Below are positions 13,790 through 26,115 of a DNA stretch of 64,000 bases, piece after piece. The translations under genes were made by a program, and so were the position numbers. The number at the start of each line of letters is the position of its first letter. Position 1 is the stretch's first letter. The notes under the pieces are model-generated. The model worked only from the letters and a program-made list of their open reading frames with translations, made no database searches and was not told where the DNA came from. Origin of the DNA: Oxyruncus cristatus (Eukaryota; Chordata; Aves; Passeriformes; Cotingidae); assembly GCA_013399855.1 (NCBI GenBank), contig VXAY01005967.1, forward strand, positions 149,293 through 213,292, read 5' to 3'.

Positions 13790-14490
13790 ATGAAGTTCAA
13801 CAAGGCCAAGTGCCGGGTCCTGCACTTGGGCCACAACAACCCCCTGCAGCGCTACAGGCTGGGGACAGAGTGGCTGGAGAGCAGCCAGGCAGAAAGGGAC
13901 CTGGGAGTTTGGATTGACAGGAAGCTGAACATGAGCCAGCAGTGTGTGCCCAGGTGGGCAAGAAGGCCAAGGGCATCCTGGCCTGGATCAGGAACAGTGT
14001 GGCCAGCAGGAACAGGGAGGTGATTCTGCCCCTGTACTCGGCACTGGTGAGGCCACACCTGGAGTGCTGTGTCCAGTTCTGGGCCCCTCAGTTCAGGAGG
14101 GATATTGAGGTGCTGGAGCAGGTCCAGAGAAGAGCAACCAGGCTGGTGAAGGGACTTGAGCACAAGCCCTATGAGGAGAGGCTGAGGGAGCTGGGGTTGT
14201 TTAGCCTGGAGAAGAGAAGGCTCAGGGGAGACCTCATCACTCTCTACAACTATCTGAAAGGAGGTTGTAGCCAGGTGGGGGTTGGTCTCTTCTCCCAGGC
14301 AACCAGCCGTAAGACAAGAGGGCATGGCCTTAAGCTGTGCCAGGGGAGGTTTAGGTTAGATATTAGAAAGAAATTCTTTACAGAGAGAGTAATCAGGCAC
14401 TGGGATGGGCTGCCCAGGGAAGTGGTAGATTCTCCATCCCTGGAGGTTTCTAAGATGAGGCTGGACATGGCACTTAGTTCCATAGTATAG
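13790..14490 (+). pseudogene. CR1 reverse transcriptase, C-terminal fragment
   Basis: Two adjoining frames cover the C-terminal part of CR1 open reading frame 2. The first (from 13790) carries the CR1 hallmark [11 protein letters not shown] and continues to about 13942; the second (13942-14490, 182 codons) carries [33 protein letters not shown] and [19 protein letters not shown] two-base GT slip in 'tgtgtg' near 13942-13947 separates them, so the protein is frameshifted. The catalytic YxDD region of reverse transcriptase and the upstream endonuclease are missing through 5' truncation, so this copy cannot mobilise. The long second frame suggests it is younger than the other CR1 fragments here. 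Confidence 0.9.
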
Positions 14491-14550
14491 TAATCGCGGT
14501 CGTGGTCAAGCGTTGGACTTGATGATCTCAGAGGTCCTTTCCAACCTGTT

Positions 14551-14591
14551 TGATTCTATGATTCTATGATTCTATGATTTATGATTCTATG
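14551..14591 (+). repeat. CR1 3' octamer tail
   Basis: Five tandem, slightly imperfect copies of an ATTCTATG-type unit mark the end of the CR1. CR1 elements end in such octamers rather than poly(A), and the reverse transcriptase is thought to recognise this 3' region. Confidence 0.92.
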
Positions 14592-15299
14592 TCTAAAATC
14601 TGCAGTCATGTAAGTCAAAAAAAATTTACAACCAACCAATTTACAACACAGTCAAATCTGAACTGTATCAGGTTGTTTTTTTTTTTTCTCTCTTCCACAA
14701 ATAAGGTGCAAGACAACATACAAGTAAAATCCAATTCCCAGTCAAAAATTTTGCCTTTTTTTTGTGGGCCAGAGTGCTCATAACTGATATAAAAGTTTAA
14801 TGTAGGGTTTTCCAGAAGAGAAAATGAATCTGAGAACTTTCAAATAGATTAAAATACAATATTTTTTGTTTTGTTTTATTTAGAATTTGTACTGTCTTTT
14901 CCAGAAAGCAGAAAAAATTAGAGAGAGGCAATTTTGCCTCGGGACAGTGTGCTCAAAAGTACATGATTATCATCATAAGATCTATTTGAGAAAATAATTT
15001 TTAATTTCTTTCAATAGTTTTTGCTTTTACCTAAGTACTGTGGCCAAAATCTTGATTCTGTAAATACTAATAGAGGATAATTTTGTCTCAAAATGGAATT
15101 GATGCCTACATGACTGAGGAGAAACAGAAACTATAGAGTTCTTAATACTGAAAGTGTTATCTTGAAAATCTTGTCCTGCTTCTCCACCCCCCACTTCCCT
15201 TCCCTCATCAAAGATATGAAAGGGTGAAGCCCACTTATCTCAAGCACCGTCTTTCACAATTTTCCAGCATGATTGCTACACTCATTTGGGATACTTGGC
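14592..15299. other. Unique sequence, nothing recognised
   Basis: AT-rich, with T runs at about 14670 and 14755. No gene or repeat family is identified. Confidence 0.5.
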
Positions 15300-15475
15300 T
15301 GATAGATCCCTGGCTTTCATCTTGTGACAATGGAAAGGAGGGCATTCTCAGTGACAGGCCAAAAATATGAAACAAACTTCCTACAAAGCTGATCCCAAAC
15401 AAGTGGAGCCTCTTTAGCATGACTTTCAAGCTCAGTACAAGGCATATCTGTATTAACTGGCATTCCCCAATAGGT
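15300..15475 (+). mobile_element. Possible ancient L2/L3-type LINE C-terminus
   Basis: The plus strand reads AFSVTGQKYETNF after a minor adjustment, followed in another frame by a segment resembling SLFSMTFKLS. This recalls the AFSVAAPxLWNxLP...SLxxFKxxLKTxLF ending of L2/L3/CR1-like reverse transcriptases of vertebrates. The match is short, needs a frame change and was made by eye; it could be chance. The reverse strand is open for 102 codons here but resembles nothing. Confidence 0.35.
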
Positions 15476-16199
15476 ATGTAGTAATGACACTGAACACAGG
15501 AGGAGTCAGTCTCCAGAACATTATGGTAAAGAAACAGCTTCAAAGCAGAGAAAGAAAAGTGGTACCTTCCAGAAGTAATTTTGATGTATCTTTAATCATT
15601 TCTATGTGTTCAAATACTCCAATGGTTAGTGCCATAGATATACCTATAAATAAATCACACAATGTTGGAAAACATCTCTGAAACATAAACTGAAGTAGTC
15701 ATCATCTGTAATGCACATGAGAAATATTTAATTAGCTGTGCAAGTGAGCTGACATGCAAGTACAGTATGTTAATTTGCAGAATTTTCTTTGAGGAACACA
15801 AGCTGTTCCTTAAATGTACGAAAATGAAAGTAGCTTATATAAAATTAAGTTCTGAGATCAATGGCAAAACTTCTTTAGCATCTCTAAGTAGCACTTGATA
15901 AAGACACTGCAGTTGAGTTGATCAGTAACTTAAATATAAATTCAAATGTCAAAGTGTGATGTTATTACCATTATAATATTATTCCAGTAATTACAGGACT
16001 GTTGCAAATGAATAAAAAAAAGGAAGTTAACGGATCAAATATGTGATGAAAGTGAATAAAATTATAACAAGGGGAAAAAAAAAGGCAAAAAAGAGACAAA
16101 AAAACAACTAGAGGAAAAAAATGTTACCATAGAAATAAAGTTGTCAGTAATTGGAAATATCTCATGATATGTAACACTGTAATAAAATATTAAGTTCCT
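15476..16199. other. A-rich sequence, possibly decayed LINE
   Basis: A-rich on the plus strand with runs of A at 16073-16090 and nearby. It lies between two LINE-like fragments and might be further LINE sequence that has decayed, but I cannot show it. Confidence 0.35.
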
Positions 16200-16575
16200 A
16201 TTGCCAAATGCCACACTGTCATCTAAAATAATGAGGAGGGGAAAGAACTATGATCACTAGGTAAGATTTCAAGAGATCTTCAGCTCTCATAAGTGGAATA
16301 GAACAGTCTTCATTCCATGCTGGAGATGAAAATCTACCCTACTTGGAAACAACCAAAGAGATTATTATTAACAAAGTGTTTGGAAAGTTAAGAACAGAGT
16401 ATCTTTTCAAGAACTTTACCAAGAAGTAGAAGGTTAGAAATAGCACGATAGTTAGCAACAGAATTTGAACCACATAAAAGCTTCTTAAGGGAGGGTGTTG
16501 AGAAAGTAATCACTTTAAACCCCTCAGGAAATATGCCACTGAAGAAGTGATCATTAATAAATATCTCTTATGTGG
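16200..16575 (-). mobile_element. Ancient L2/L3-like LINE, reverse transcriptase fingers remnant
   Basis: Read on the minus strand from about 16555 down to 16390, one frame without a stop gives SGIFPEGFK, then LKKLLCGSNSVANYRAISNL and LLLLGKVLEKIL. This closely follows the fingers region of CR1/L2/L3/Rex-type reverse transcriptases (consensus like SGIFPEAFK...LKKPSLDPNxxxNYRPISNLPFLSKILEKVV). After one stop, the next segment reads LSKHFVNNNLFGCFQVG, matching the usual LxxxxNNNLFExFQSGFR that follows. Beyond that, frameshifts set in (AEDLLKSYL resembles the NDLLxAxD segment). The order and spacing of four motifs make the call strong despite the divergence. It is not close to the avian CR1 copies in this window, whose fingers read ENYRxVSLTSVPG, so it is an older lineage. 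The catalytic Asp motifs are not recognisable. Ends are approximate. Confidence 0.75.
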
Positions 16576-18920
16576 CAGGAGAATCAGAAGAAGGAATATC
16601 ATCAAACATAAGGCAGAGGGAAAGTGCTAGTGTTTTTATATAAGGTGATATTTAATTGAATCATGTAGGTAGAGCAGGGAATGACTGGACTTTTAATAGG
16701 AGAAGGATAATTAACAGTTACAAAAAGGAAGGGAAAAAAATGGGTTAAGAAGCACATTAGATGTACGTTGAAATCTTTTCTGTAATTGGAAAAGTTTTGT
16801 TTATTATTCACTAAACAATAGATTCAATTTGATTTAAAAAGAGTGACTATGTGAAGGAAGAAAATGTTTGCAAGGTACTTTCAGGTGATAGATTTATAGA
16901 CAGAGTATCAACATTAAAAAGGATTTCTCAGTTTTAGAATGGAAAATAAATTATATGGTACAGTGGGCTTTTACATCACTATGATCAAAATCTTACACTG
17001 ATATTTAGGAGGTTAGCAGGGAAAATAGCTATACATTGCTCAAGAGGGATGAAAATCATAATAAGTAAAAAACCAAAATCATCTAAATTTAAGGTTATTA
17101 TACAACGGAATGTCAGCACATATTTGCAATTACACTTACAGTTTCTTTTGATTTTGTGCCCCAATACCGAGGTAAACTTCGAGCTGATGGAAAGATTTCC
17201 TGAAAATAGGATGTAAATTGGTAGCCTCTGAATTGTAACAATTTTAAAAGAAATTTATAATCCTGTGTATTTTATTCCCATCTTTGTTTTTTTTCACTGG
17301 TGCTTGTCCATTGGTTGATATCTGTGAATTCAATTTGTTCTTAAAGAAGAAATATTAATGATATACTTAGGAAATCATTAAAAATGTCTGATTTTACTTC
17401 AGACTTTGAGAGTAAACACAATGAAAATTTACCAGAAAGTTATAAGCAAAAGTTAAACTGTGTTTAGCTAAGAAGCAGAGATATGATAACCAATAAAAAT
17501 GTAAGGAAAGTGTCAGATTATGGCATTTAAGGAAAGAAGGGATAGTTAGAAATTGAGAAACAAAAAAATATAGCTTTTAAGTATAAGAAAATTGTAGATA
17601 TAAATCTTTAAATACCTAGTAAAAACTTATGTTAGTGAAAGAATTACAGAAAGAAGCAAGATGCTTAAAAGTATATGATTTTGGAAGGGTGGTTTAGGTT
17701 AACAAGAAAAGAAAGGGCCAAAAGAGTTTCCTCAAAAATACAAATAGACTTTGAGAATATATATCTAATAAGATGAGGAAAATAAAAATGGCTTAGAAAT
17801 AGGAAGGAATAAGCAGGAAGCATGTGAGTATGACAAGGGATACTGCTTCACATTGGGGAATCTACATGAAAATAAGTGAGGCAGGATGAAGTACAACTTG
17901 TATAGCAATAACATTGCCAAGAACAGTTCTGTATTGGAACTTGACTTATTAAACATATGTGAGTTTTGCACAAATTTTAAAGAAATTGCTTGTTACAAGC
18001 AGTGTCTATAAGAAAACATAACTGTCTGAGACAAAAAGAATGAATGTTATAAGAAGAAACAAAAGTGAAAAAAAAAAAAAGAAAAGGTTAGAAAAACAGG
18101 AGACCAGGAAGCTTTAGAGGAAAGAAAAAAAAAAAATCCAACAACAGTATAATAGATGCATTGTAACTAGAGAGAAATAGGGATGATTAATGGAAGGTGA
18201 AATTAAAAGAAGTGATGTAAGAGCAAAGAGTACTACAAGGTCATCTATATCAATGAGCTATATGAACCCTGACATTTTTACAATGGGTTTTCAACAGAGT
18301 GAACTGATCCTAAAGTATAGCAGCTTGAGTGGGACAGAGGAGAAAGAAAGAAAAGGTTATGTTGCAGCATGATGGAAAAAAAGCTTGTCTTAAAAAATTA
18401 AGCCTTTTCAACAGCTAAAGCCTCAGAGAGTTCCTTAGTGACCTGATTTGTCAAATGGATTTTTGTCCCTTGCTTGGTGTTTTCAGTTCACTGCATTCCC
18501 TTATGCCAGGTTTCAGTAAATAATAACCAAAAAAAAAATTAAATGCTGTAATGTTTATTTTAATATCTTGCCTGAATTGGGTTTCCTCATCTACTTAGTG
18601 TAAACATTTTAGGATTACTTTAATAGTATGTGCTTTCTGACTCTTGATGGCAATTCAAGGGTCTCAAAATGCAGAAGAAATATCCAGTTCAAAGTATCAC
18701 TCCCTACAGCTATGGATTTTGACTTGAGATCGTATCTCAAAATCACTTTTTGTAGTAACCTACTGCTCTACTAAACACTAGTAACACAAATCAATCTGGC
18801 ATTCCCAGAAGCCCAGGGAGAATTCTCACACAGCTTTCACTGTAAGTGCATTAAGGTTGCAATGGCTGATCTAGAAAAAGGGTTTCTCAGAAGAGCACAC
18901 TACCAAAAAAAATAGACTCC
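16576..18920. other. A-rich unclassified sequence
   Basis: Strongly A-rich on the plus strand with many short A runs (for example 18070-18080 and 18126-18137). It adjoins the 5' side of the minus-strand LINE remnant, so part may be its upstream coding region, but I find no further motif. No host gene is visible. Confidence 0.4.
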
Positions 18921-18967
18921 TTAAAATAAAAAACAGTGATAAAAAAATAAAATAAAAAAAAAAAAAG
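18921..18967. repeat. A-rich low-complexity run
   Basis: Almost pure A broken by single T bases (AAAAT and AAAATA units) and ending in a run of A. It could be a decayed retroelement tail or simple slippage. Confidence 0.8.
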
Positions 18968-20533
18968 AGGAAATTCATCTACAAAACTACAAAGTTGCCT
19001 GACCAGAAATGTATATACCTGTCCTTCTCCACCAGGCAGGGCATCAATGAGAACGCATTGCTTGGAATGCCAATTACATTACCGTGTCTGAGAAAAACCT
19101 GAAAATTATCTTTATTACTAATATAGTAATTACAGCTGTGCGTTCTATACAAAAATTCACTGTCTTTTTTGGTTTTTAACTTGCAAATTTTGTCCCTTTT
19201 CACATAGTATACAAAAAAATCCCTCCTCTTTCATCTTTCAATTTCGCTACTGCTTCTGCATGTGAAAGCAGATTGCTGTTTTGTTTTGTTTTCCCAGGCA
19301 CTTTGACTGAGTGAAGTGAATGTGAAATACATGTATTGTGATCTACATAATGGTCTTGTTTTGTTTTGTGTTTTGTTTCACAAATGGATGGGGGAAATGG
19401 TACATTCTTATTACTTCAGCACATTTTTTTACAAGCTGAATCTTGGGAAAGGGTGAAGTAGTTCAAACAAAAGAACAGGCACAAACTTTAGCTCATCTCT
19501 GAAGAATGCTGCAATATTTCAGGTACAGCACTACAGTGGGGGAAAAAAAATACAGTTTCCATGGGCTTTGGCTAATACCCTGCAGAGAAATCAGGTGATT
19601 CTGCTTGTATTTGTGCAAACCTTCTGACACCCCTCTGCCACAGTGCTAGCACGGGAAAGGGTGGAGAGTATATGAACAGCTCATCAGCACCAGATACAAA
19701 GACGAGAAGAGGAAGGGAGCTGCTGAAAGCTGTTTCCTGTCCTTCTCAAACTGCAGTTTAAAGCTGTTGCTTATTTAAAACTTATGGAGAGAGGGAGAAA
19801 CACTCAGGATCTGAATCACCTAAAGATGCATCTTTAAAATAAATTAATGCTACTATATTCAAGCTCTCTTTGGACATTCACATGTAGTACTGAAGAAATT
19901 AAAATATATTAAACCTTAAGAGAGTAAAATATTTATGTGGTTTGCTTAATCCACTTTAAAAAACAATTTTGAGTTTCTTGATGGTTTTGAGTTTATAGGT
20001 CATTGTGATCTTATGATCCTTATGATCCTTGTGGCAGTTGTCAAGGACTCCTTTGCCCTCTGTTCTCCAGGCTTGTATGCTGTACAAAACTTAGGCCCCA
20101 CTGAGAGTTTTTGTTGTACTGTATTTACTTAGGTTGTTACTCATTTTGTTGTTGATACCTAGAATTTAATGCAATGGAAGAGTGCCAATGGTAACAATAA
20201 ATTATATCTACCCTGCATTAATAATTAAAATCTGCCTTTTAAAATGTGGTTCAGAGGTGTGGTCTCAGTTACTGACTAGGGCCTATGTGCTTAACAATAG
20301 ATTTTAACCATCTTAAACTCTCTGAGAAAGTACATGTTGGGACATATGTGTATACGAATTTAACTCTACGATTTGGGGAATATCATTATTATCAGTGAAA
20401 AGGGCAATATTCTGTTATTAGGCCTCCTAAAAGGTAGGATTACTTGCATTTTGCTTTCATAAAATTGATTTATTTCTGCTGGACATAAGCTGCTCAAACA
20501 CTTGGCAAACAGCATGAATCTAAAGGCCTTCTA

Positions 20534-20560
20534 TACTCAATGGTATAAGTCCATTGAGTA
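20534..20560. repeat. Perfect 10-bp inverted repeat with 7-base loop
   Basis: tactcaatgg at 20534-20543 and ccattgagta at 20551-20560 are exact reverse complements around the loop tataagt. It could form a small hairpin in DNA or RNA. There is no T run after it and no gene next to it, so no function is assigned. Confidence 0.85.
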
Positions 20561-21118
20561 GAAACGTGGAGATACATACCCTATATTTCTAGATAATGCT
20601 CTGTATTGGCACCTTACCCAATGGTATTTTTTTTGTTTTATGATTGAACACATACTGATGGGTAAAAGAGGACTTTGTATTTTTTCTATGAAATTTTGCT
20701 ATTAGGCAGCTGTTAGTTTACTACCTGCACAATAAGTCTTCTTGCTTCTCACAGAAGGGCCCATTTCTTTTCATCTCCTAGAATTATCACAGGTTGATCT
20801 CTTCTTGCTGTAATTTATCTATTTAGGGAAGAAGCCTATCGTGCATTTTGAATACTGAAGGCAGAGCCCAGGATAGTTCGGCTTTCAGCATAGTTCCACT
20901 GAGCACTCAGAGGCTGTGCAGACCACAGTTCTCAGCCCAAATTCTTGTACTGACCTAGCTGAAGTTCTTCGATTTTGAGAACCCAGCTGAAGATGTTCGG
21001 TTCAATTAAGTTACTCAGGAGATGTCCTTAAAATGTTGAATTCTGTTCTTAATTATGTCCCCCATTGATAAAATGGAGAAAAAAATTCTTGCAAGATTTC
21101 AGTAAAAAGTAAAAGCAA

Positions 21119-21148
21119 GGGTTGTGGTAGTATGGGTTGTGGTAGTAT
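21119..21148. repeat. Tandem duplication of a 15-base unit
   Basis: gggttgtggtagtat occurs twice head to tail (21119-21133 and 21134-21148) without a mismatch, which points to a recent slippage event. Confidence 0.9.
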
Positions 21149-24100
21149 AACTTGAAGCCTTTAAGCAAATACAAATTATTTTAATGCATATTATTTCCAA
21201 ATTTAAACCACAAATTTTAATTACCTTTTTTAAACTAATTCTCTGTGGGTAGCTTTTGAATACAAAGGATAAGGGAGATAGGGGAAGTTTAAGTGAAAAG
21301 ATACTATTTCTTTTCCTAAAAAACCCAAGCAAGTTTTCATGATAGCTCAGACTTCCCTCAAGTCTTAAAAAGAGCAGCATTCAGCCTGTCTCCTGAGGTT
21401 TTTCTAAACAAAGTTACTGTTGATGCTCACTCCACAGACCTGGCCAAAGAAACATATAAAACATTTATAATTCCCAGATTGTTAATATAGAAATATCATT
21501 CAAATATGGAAAGTTGTGTCTGTAACTGCCTGTGAAAAGGCGAAGGAAAGAACAGTGCTACTAAGGTAGAAATTCCCTGCACTACCAGAGGAAGAAGGCG
21601 GTGGAGACTTCCTGTGATGACTTTGGAGCAAGCCCTAGGTTATAAACGGGAATATGGGAAAAGGAAATGAGGATCAGATATGTATTCCCCTCCACCATGC
21701 CCATAAGCAACATTTCCCTGCCCCTGCTTGTGTCCCTCCCCAGAAATATTATTCTATCTGTTTAACAAACAAAGAAAACAAAATCCAGCAGGGAGATCTG
21801 TGTCTTCAACAGGCTTTAGAAAGATTCTGGCAAGGCTTAGCCCTCTCTCATCAGAGAAAATAAGCCTGTTTTTATCAACAGAATGAAAACACTAAACAGC
21901 AGTTTCTATCCATACCTGTATTTTTAGCTCCTCTTCCAGACTGGAGGGTCAGAGGAATAAGCTTTTTTCTGATCCCTGTTAAAACACTGTCAGCTGCAAA
22001 AAGTCATCTGCTCCATCAGAGGACCTAAATGCCACTAAACAGAACCCAGAGGGACAAGCAAAGAATTCAGACATGCATACAAAGGAATCACAAGAACATT
22101 AATCTTTTCAAGAATCAACTGACAGTACATTTCAGAAAGCACATATAACTCAATTAATGCTTGTGCTCACAAAACCTTGTAATTTATGAACTATAGCTCT
22201 TGGGGTTTGCTAAACAATTAAAATCAAATCTAGCTTCTCCCCTAAATTTTGTAAAGCATATTTTATAAGTTTAATTCCTGCAACTTCAGCAGGAACAGTT
22301 CATCTACATGACCCTGAGAGTAAGAGAGGAAATCTTATTGCTCAGTGATCTGCTGTCATCAATGGACAAAAATTAAATGCTTTTGCTAATCCTTTCACTC
22401 TCACTAGCCATTGACCATGAAGCTTTGTTGACCTTGCTGGAAACCCTGGCAAGAATTATTGAGAGGCACTTGAGCGAACTATTCTTTTCTCTCAGGAAAG
22501 AACCAGAGGGTAGTAGCTGATGACTGCTCTTTTATCTCGATGTCTTATGCAAGATACTCTGTTCCTTCTATTTGATACACATGCTACATTGTTAGACCAA
22601 TTCAGTAATATGTTGTAAACACTGCTTTTGGATCTGAACTGTATAGTCATGGCAATGGTGAAAGTGGAACTATAGTTCAAATCAGCTAAAACAGAGCTGC
22701 TGCTGCCAAATTATTTGAAAAACCTTAGGAGGAGATGAATAAACTATTTCTCTGTTAATGTCAATATTTTTAACTTGCTTTTCACAGTAAGATCAACTGT
22801 TTAAATGTCTTTAAATGCCTGGGTACTTTTAAATGGCCATCAGCAGTTATTCTTTTAATAAGTAGTTTTCAAATATTGCTTTGAGTGTGGGACTTTGCTG
22901 TGGTAATCTCTGGTGTGCCTCTTCAATGCTGGAATTTCAGTGGTGTACCTTTTAGCTGTGGCTGCATACAGAGCTCTTTCAGTTTCTCACCTGGTGTCCT
23001 GTAGCAATTTGGACCCATCCAGCTTCATAAAATTACTTCTATCTTAAACGGATGTTGGTTAGACAAGGCTGAGATGACCCAGCCTAATGGCTTACTGCCA
23101 CTGAAGGAGGCAGCTGTGCTCTCTCCTGTCCTCAGGTGCCTTCTAAAGCCTCCCTGATGTGTATTGTAGCATACCTCTGGCTATTTACTGAGCTGATTAA
23201 GTTCTCTAAATGGGTACAAAATTCATCCAGGAGTGAAAAGTATCTTGTCCTCTAAGAATGAGCTACCTTTTTGATGCATCTTTATCATCTTCTGCTACTT
23301 CCTAAAAGGGAATTAGGAACTAAAAATTAGGGCCTGGCACGCTCCTGTCAGGACTTCTTAATAAAGCCATTCCTTAGTGTTGTGGAGTTTGATGGCCTCC
23401 AAAGGAGGCTGCAGGAAACACTGACATTACCTTTTGCCCTGTGGGAAATGGGACATAGGCCATGGCCATAGGTTAAAATTTACTCTTTTAGTTGCCATTG
23501 TCTTAAGATATTAATTGTTAATTTTCTATAAAATTGTGATGTGTACACACATTATCTGTGTACACAGAATACCATGGGGGGAAGGGGTGTTCAGAAAATA
23601 CCTGTAAGGTTTTTCCTATAAATGTGGCTGCTCCACAGTTCCTTGAAACTTTCATAATTCCTATTTACAAGAGCACCAAAGTCCCATTAAAAAAGGGGGA
23701 AAAAAAATCAGTAGGGACCTTTTTTTTTAGTGATGAAATAGGTTAATTTCATAGCTGACTTGAAATCTTGTGACAAGTTATGGTATTCTATTATGCCATT
23801 ATTAGTAGAAGACATAATCCCTTGCAGCTGTGGTAACTCATGATAACACACAATATATACCCATCAAGATATCTCCTGACAGCAATGAAATTAACTCGTG
23901 TCACCCCTGTGTCTAACAGAATGTGCTTGCAGCGTCTTCTTAGTATGCTATTTCAGATACCACTGAATTGTTATATGGGGAAAATGCAACTATTAGAAAC
24001 AATTACTTATATCAAAATTTTCACTGCCTTTAGTGTACATTTGATGATGAATGTTTCAAGCAAGTTAATCAGACATTATAGGTAAGTGTTTGAAAGTAAA

Positions 24101-26074
24101 AGAATTCATAGTTATTGCTTTTTTCTCAACTGCGTGTTTTCCTGAACTTTGACAGGATCTGGAGAACTGCCCTGCATGGTTACTGTTACTCCCAACACAT
24201 CCTGGTGATGTTGCAGTCTATTTCTATGTCTTCTGGCTCAGAATCAGTGTGTGAGCTGAAGCCTAAAGCCATTGCAAAGTCTTCTGTTGTAAGGAGCTAT
24301 TTTGAAATTATAGGATGATGAAAAAACTATCTGTTACCTACAACTTTATTTTATCTCACAAACTAATACTTCCAGTACAGAATTATCTATGTGTCTATGA
24401 AGCTTGGAGAACATATTCTTTATGGCTACTTCCAAATTGCTGGAATGAAAATATATTTTACAGTATTTCAATGCAGAGGAAGAAAGCAAATCAGATGAGA
24501 GTGAATGCATTTCAGCAATATTTTTTAAGACTGTACTTTCAATGACTTTTTTAAATGTTTTGAAATAACAATTAAACAAGCAAAGATATAAAAGCCATTA
24601 TTTACTGCCACACATATTCTCACTTTCTGACAGGTTTCCATAATGAAACACTTCCCACATCACAAACATTATGCAAACATCCAGTAGTCCCAACATGCTA
24701 TGGTTATTCCCAACGTAACTTCATGTACTGCTTCCCTGATGAGTAGACCAATTCTGACTTTCATTTTTTATTTAAAAACAACAACAGCTGAACTCCAAAT
24801 TAGACTCATGCAATACCCTCAATTTAGCTCTTTTAATAAAATGGAAAAGTTGAAAGCAGCCTGGTCACAAGGGGAAGTGTTACTTTAAGCTTGAGTTTGG
24901 CCATCAGCATTACAGAAATAAAAGACAGTTTTAAAAATAGAGACTACTGGTTTTATCACTGGTCTGAATGGCTTCCCTTGTGGCTAAGCAGCTTTTAGCT
25001 TTAAATTTTTATTAAATAAAAAGAACAAATAGAATGCTCTTTTCTTCACCTGATTTGGGCAGATCCTATTTTAGGAAACAAAAGCCAATAACTGTATAAA
25101 AATAAACAGAATACTTACCATGCAGAATGTGTGATTCCCAATATTTAAAGGTTAGAAAAGTATTAATTCCTCCTATAAATGAGACATACATTCATTCTGA
25201 GATTCACAAGCATTTGACAGTATGAATTAACATAAACTGGATTAAAAATAGCAGGTTTTACAGCCTGTATTTCATGGAACAATGTATTTCCATGAATTTC
25301 ATACAGTGTAACAATATAAATTGTAAATTTATAATAAATAATTAAAAAGAAAATTTAAGAAATACTGCAGCTGTGTCCCAAAGAGTTGTGTAATTATATC
25401 TTACCAGACATAAAAATTGGTTATAGGCACTAAAACTCCACCATTTATACTTTCAAAGAGATATGCAACATTTTAATGAAAGTCTACTGAGAGGCTAATA
25501 TCCTTCATTGGACTTTGAAAGTATAAGGATAAGTGTTTTAAAGGCAGAGGTTATTAGGAAAAAGGTGTTTCAGTGAGAGTGTTCGGTGCTGCAAGACTTT
25601 TGATTGCACAGCTTTGGGATTGCTGTGTGGATCTTGCCTTCCGAACCTTGAGGCACCTCTACCCTGCAACGACATTGAACCTCTTAACCGATACATTGAT
25701 TTAAAGTTGTTTTGGAAAAGCCAGCTGTGATCCAGCTGTAAAAGGTTAGATGCCTGAACATATAAAAACCAAAATGAGAGAGTATCTTGGCTACTGAAGT
25801 GGCTGCCTCCCACTTGCTTTTGTTTTTTTCCAGTCTGTTTGCAAGTCTCTATGCCTGGCCCTCCTTACAGAAACTACCTGCTACTGTTCCTGCAGATGTT
25901 GTACTTATGCTCTAGAAAAAAGATTGCAGAAATCTGTCAATGGGAGGTACACTGACAGTATTTTCATAATTTCAGAAAATTTTTTGAAATTGTTTATATT
26001 GTTCAATGGCTATCCTCCAACTTTCAAGTCTGTTAAAAATCACCTTTCAGTGTTATATACTTTCCTCTTCTCAG

Positions 26075-26115
26075 CTTCTGTCTTTGTACCTCCCGAGTCA
26101 GAAGTACCTTTCAAG
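26075..26115 (+). other. Possible 41-base exon, unproven
   Basis: A pyrimidine-rich stretch ending 'tttcctcttctcag' precedes 26075, and AAG followed by gtaggt begins at 26116, so both splice signals fit the consensus. One frame reads SVFVPPESEVPFK, which is protein-like in composition. Sites like this also arise by chance in tens of kilobases, and I do not recognise the peptide. Confidence 0.2.

Larger units (their letters stand above)
13736..14591 (+). mobile_element. CR1 LINE, 5'-truncated, well preserved
   Basis: This is the best-preserved CR1 fragment in the window. It begins inside the reverse transcriptase region (about 13736, '...ctgcagagggacctggac'), runs through the C-terminal coding part and the short 3' UTR with the typical 'ccatccctggaggt' and 'ggtcctttccaacct' segments, and ends in a run of ATTCTATG-type octamers at 14551-14591. 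Severe 5' truncation with an intact octamer tail is normal for CR1 because reverse transcription starts at the 3' end. The sequence is GC-richer than its surroundings. The direct-repeat pair tgcagtccatg (13720-13730) and tgcagtcatg (14601-14610) lies close to the two ends and could be an imperfect target-site duplication, although CR1 usually leaves none that is clear. Confidence 0.95.

Noticed and set aside
13852..14325. 157-codon minus-strand frame
   Set aside because: It is the antisense shadow of CR1 reverse transcriptase sequence.
15235..15543. 102-codon minus-strand frame
   Set aside because: No family match; the plus strand gives a better, though weak, LINE-like reading.
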